Shown here in pieces: positions 63,945 through 64,000 of a stretch of 64,000 nucleotides of DNA. The DNA comes from Fennellomyces sp. T-0311. Lineage: Eukaryota; Mucoromycota; Mucoromycetes; Mucorales; Lichtheimiaceae. The stretch spans positions 682,001-746,000 of the forward strand of contig JALLLT010000013.1 of NCBI GenBank assembly GCA_025266875.1, given 5' to 3'. The translations under genes and the position numbers were made by a program. How positions within the stretch are numbered: the stretch's first letter is position 1; each line of letters starts with the position of its first letter. Under the pieces are notes generated by a model. That model was not told the origin of the DNA and ran no database searches. It saw only the letters and a list, made by a program, of their open reading frames with translations.

Positions 63945-64000
63945 AATCTCATGGTCTAATGGCAAAGACACCATATGCTGAGCATTATGGAAATACCGGT

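Noticed and set aside
63661..63981. Plus-strand frame of 106 codons at the right edge
   Set aside because: Runs through the U6 snRNA gene and its polymerase III terminator.

Overview
The window reads as nuclear DNA of an early-diverging filamentous fungus, most likely Mucoromycota (inference). The reasons are genes split by short GT-AG introns of about 40-110 nt, a fungal gene set (Tim10, Elp1, RNase H2C, SAP30, PAK kinase, Pho80-like cyclin, alpha-arrestin), polymerase-III U6 snRNA sequence, a LINE-type retrotransposon, and a bacterial-type lactate permease in an intron-containing gene. Intergenic DNA is AT-rich. The species cannot be fixed from the sequence alone.

Layout. 0-5 kb: the 3' end of a mitochondrial carrier gene, a secreted GPI-anchored acidic repeat protein (-), sulfiredoxin (+) and a secreted SGNH/GDSL lipase (-). 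5-7 kb: an amidohydrolase of the MTA/SAH deaminase-chlorohydrolase type (+), followed by a duplicated 3' hairpin. 8.3-9.0 kb: a frameshifted relic that looks like a TnpB/Fanzor RuvC nuclease. 10.7-20.2 kb, all on minus: an LctP-type L-lactate permease, a FucP-like MFS transporter and an NmrA-like oxidoreductase, widely spaced. 21.1-21.5 kb: a 385-bp MITE with a TAA target duplication. 22.6-26.8 kb: a Sec14/BCH-RhoGAP protein and an alpha-arrestin. 27-35.3 kb is gene-dense: Topors-like RING ligase, SAP30-like Sin3-binding protein, DnaJ protein with a CCC tail, Pho80-like cyclin, Tim10, an unidentified multi-pass membrane protein, and a JmjC-ZZ protein. 35.9-40.2 kb: two members of a small secreted Glu/Gly-rich low-complexity family, one with a (GEQ)n collagen-like tract, separated by about 3.3 kb without recognisable genes. 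41.9-45.3 kb: RNase H2 subunit C and a PAK/Ste20 kinase. 45.3-49.7 kb: no recognisable intact gene. 49.7-56.7 kb: a second NmrA-like paralogue and the many-exon Elongator subunit ELP1. 56.77-62.05 kb: a complete, apparently intact non-LTR retrotransposon with two ORFs overlapping as ATGA, a 3' hairpin, a poly(A) tail and a 15-bp target-site duplication. 62.4-64 kb: a short-chain dehydrogenase and a U6 snRNA gene.

There is no operon logic; the genes are independently promoted. Two styles alternate. Compact housekeeping/chromatin genes have intergenic gaps of tens to a few hundred bases. Sparse regions carry secreted proteins, nutrient transporters and mobile elements, and several of those genes have a clear TATATAAA-type box 45-80 bp before the start codon. 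The items most worth follow-up are the intact LINE with stop/start-coupled ORFs, the Fanzor-like relic, the secreted GEQ/GEEG family with a shared upstream element, and the LctP permease.
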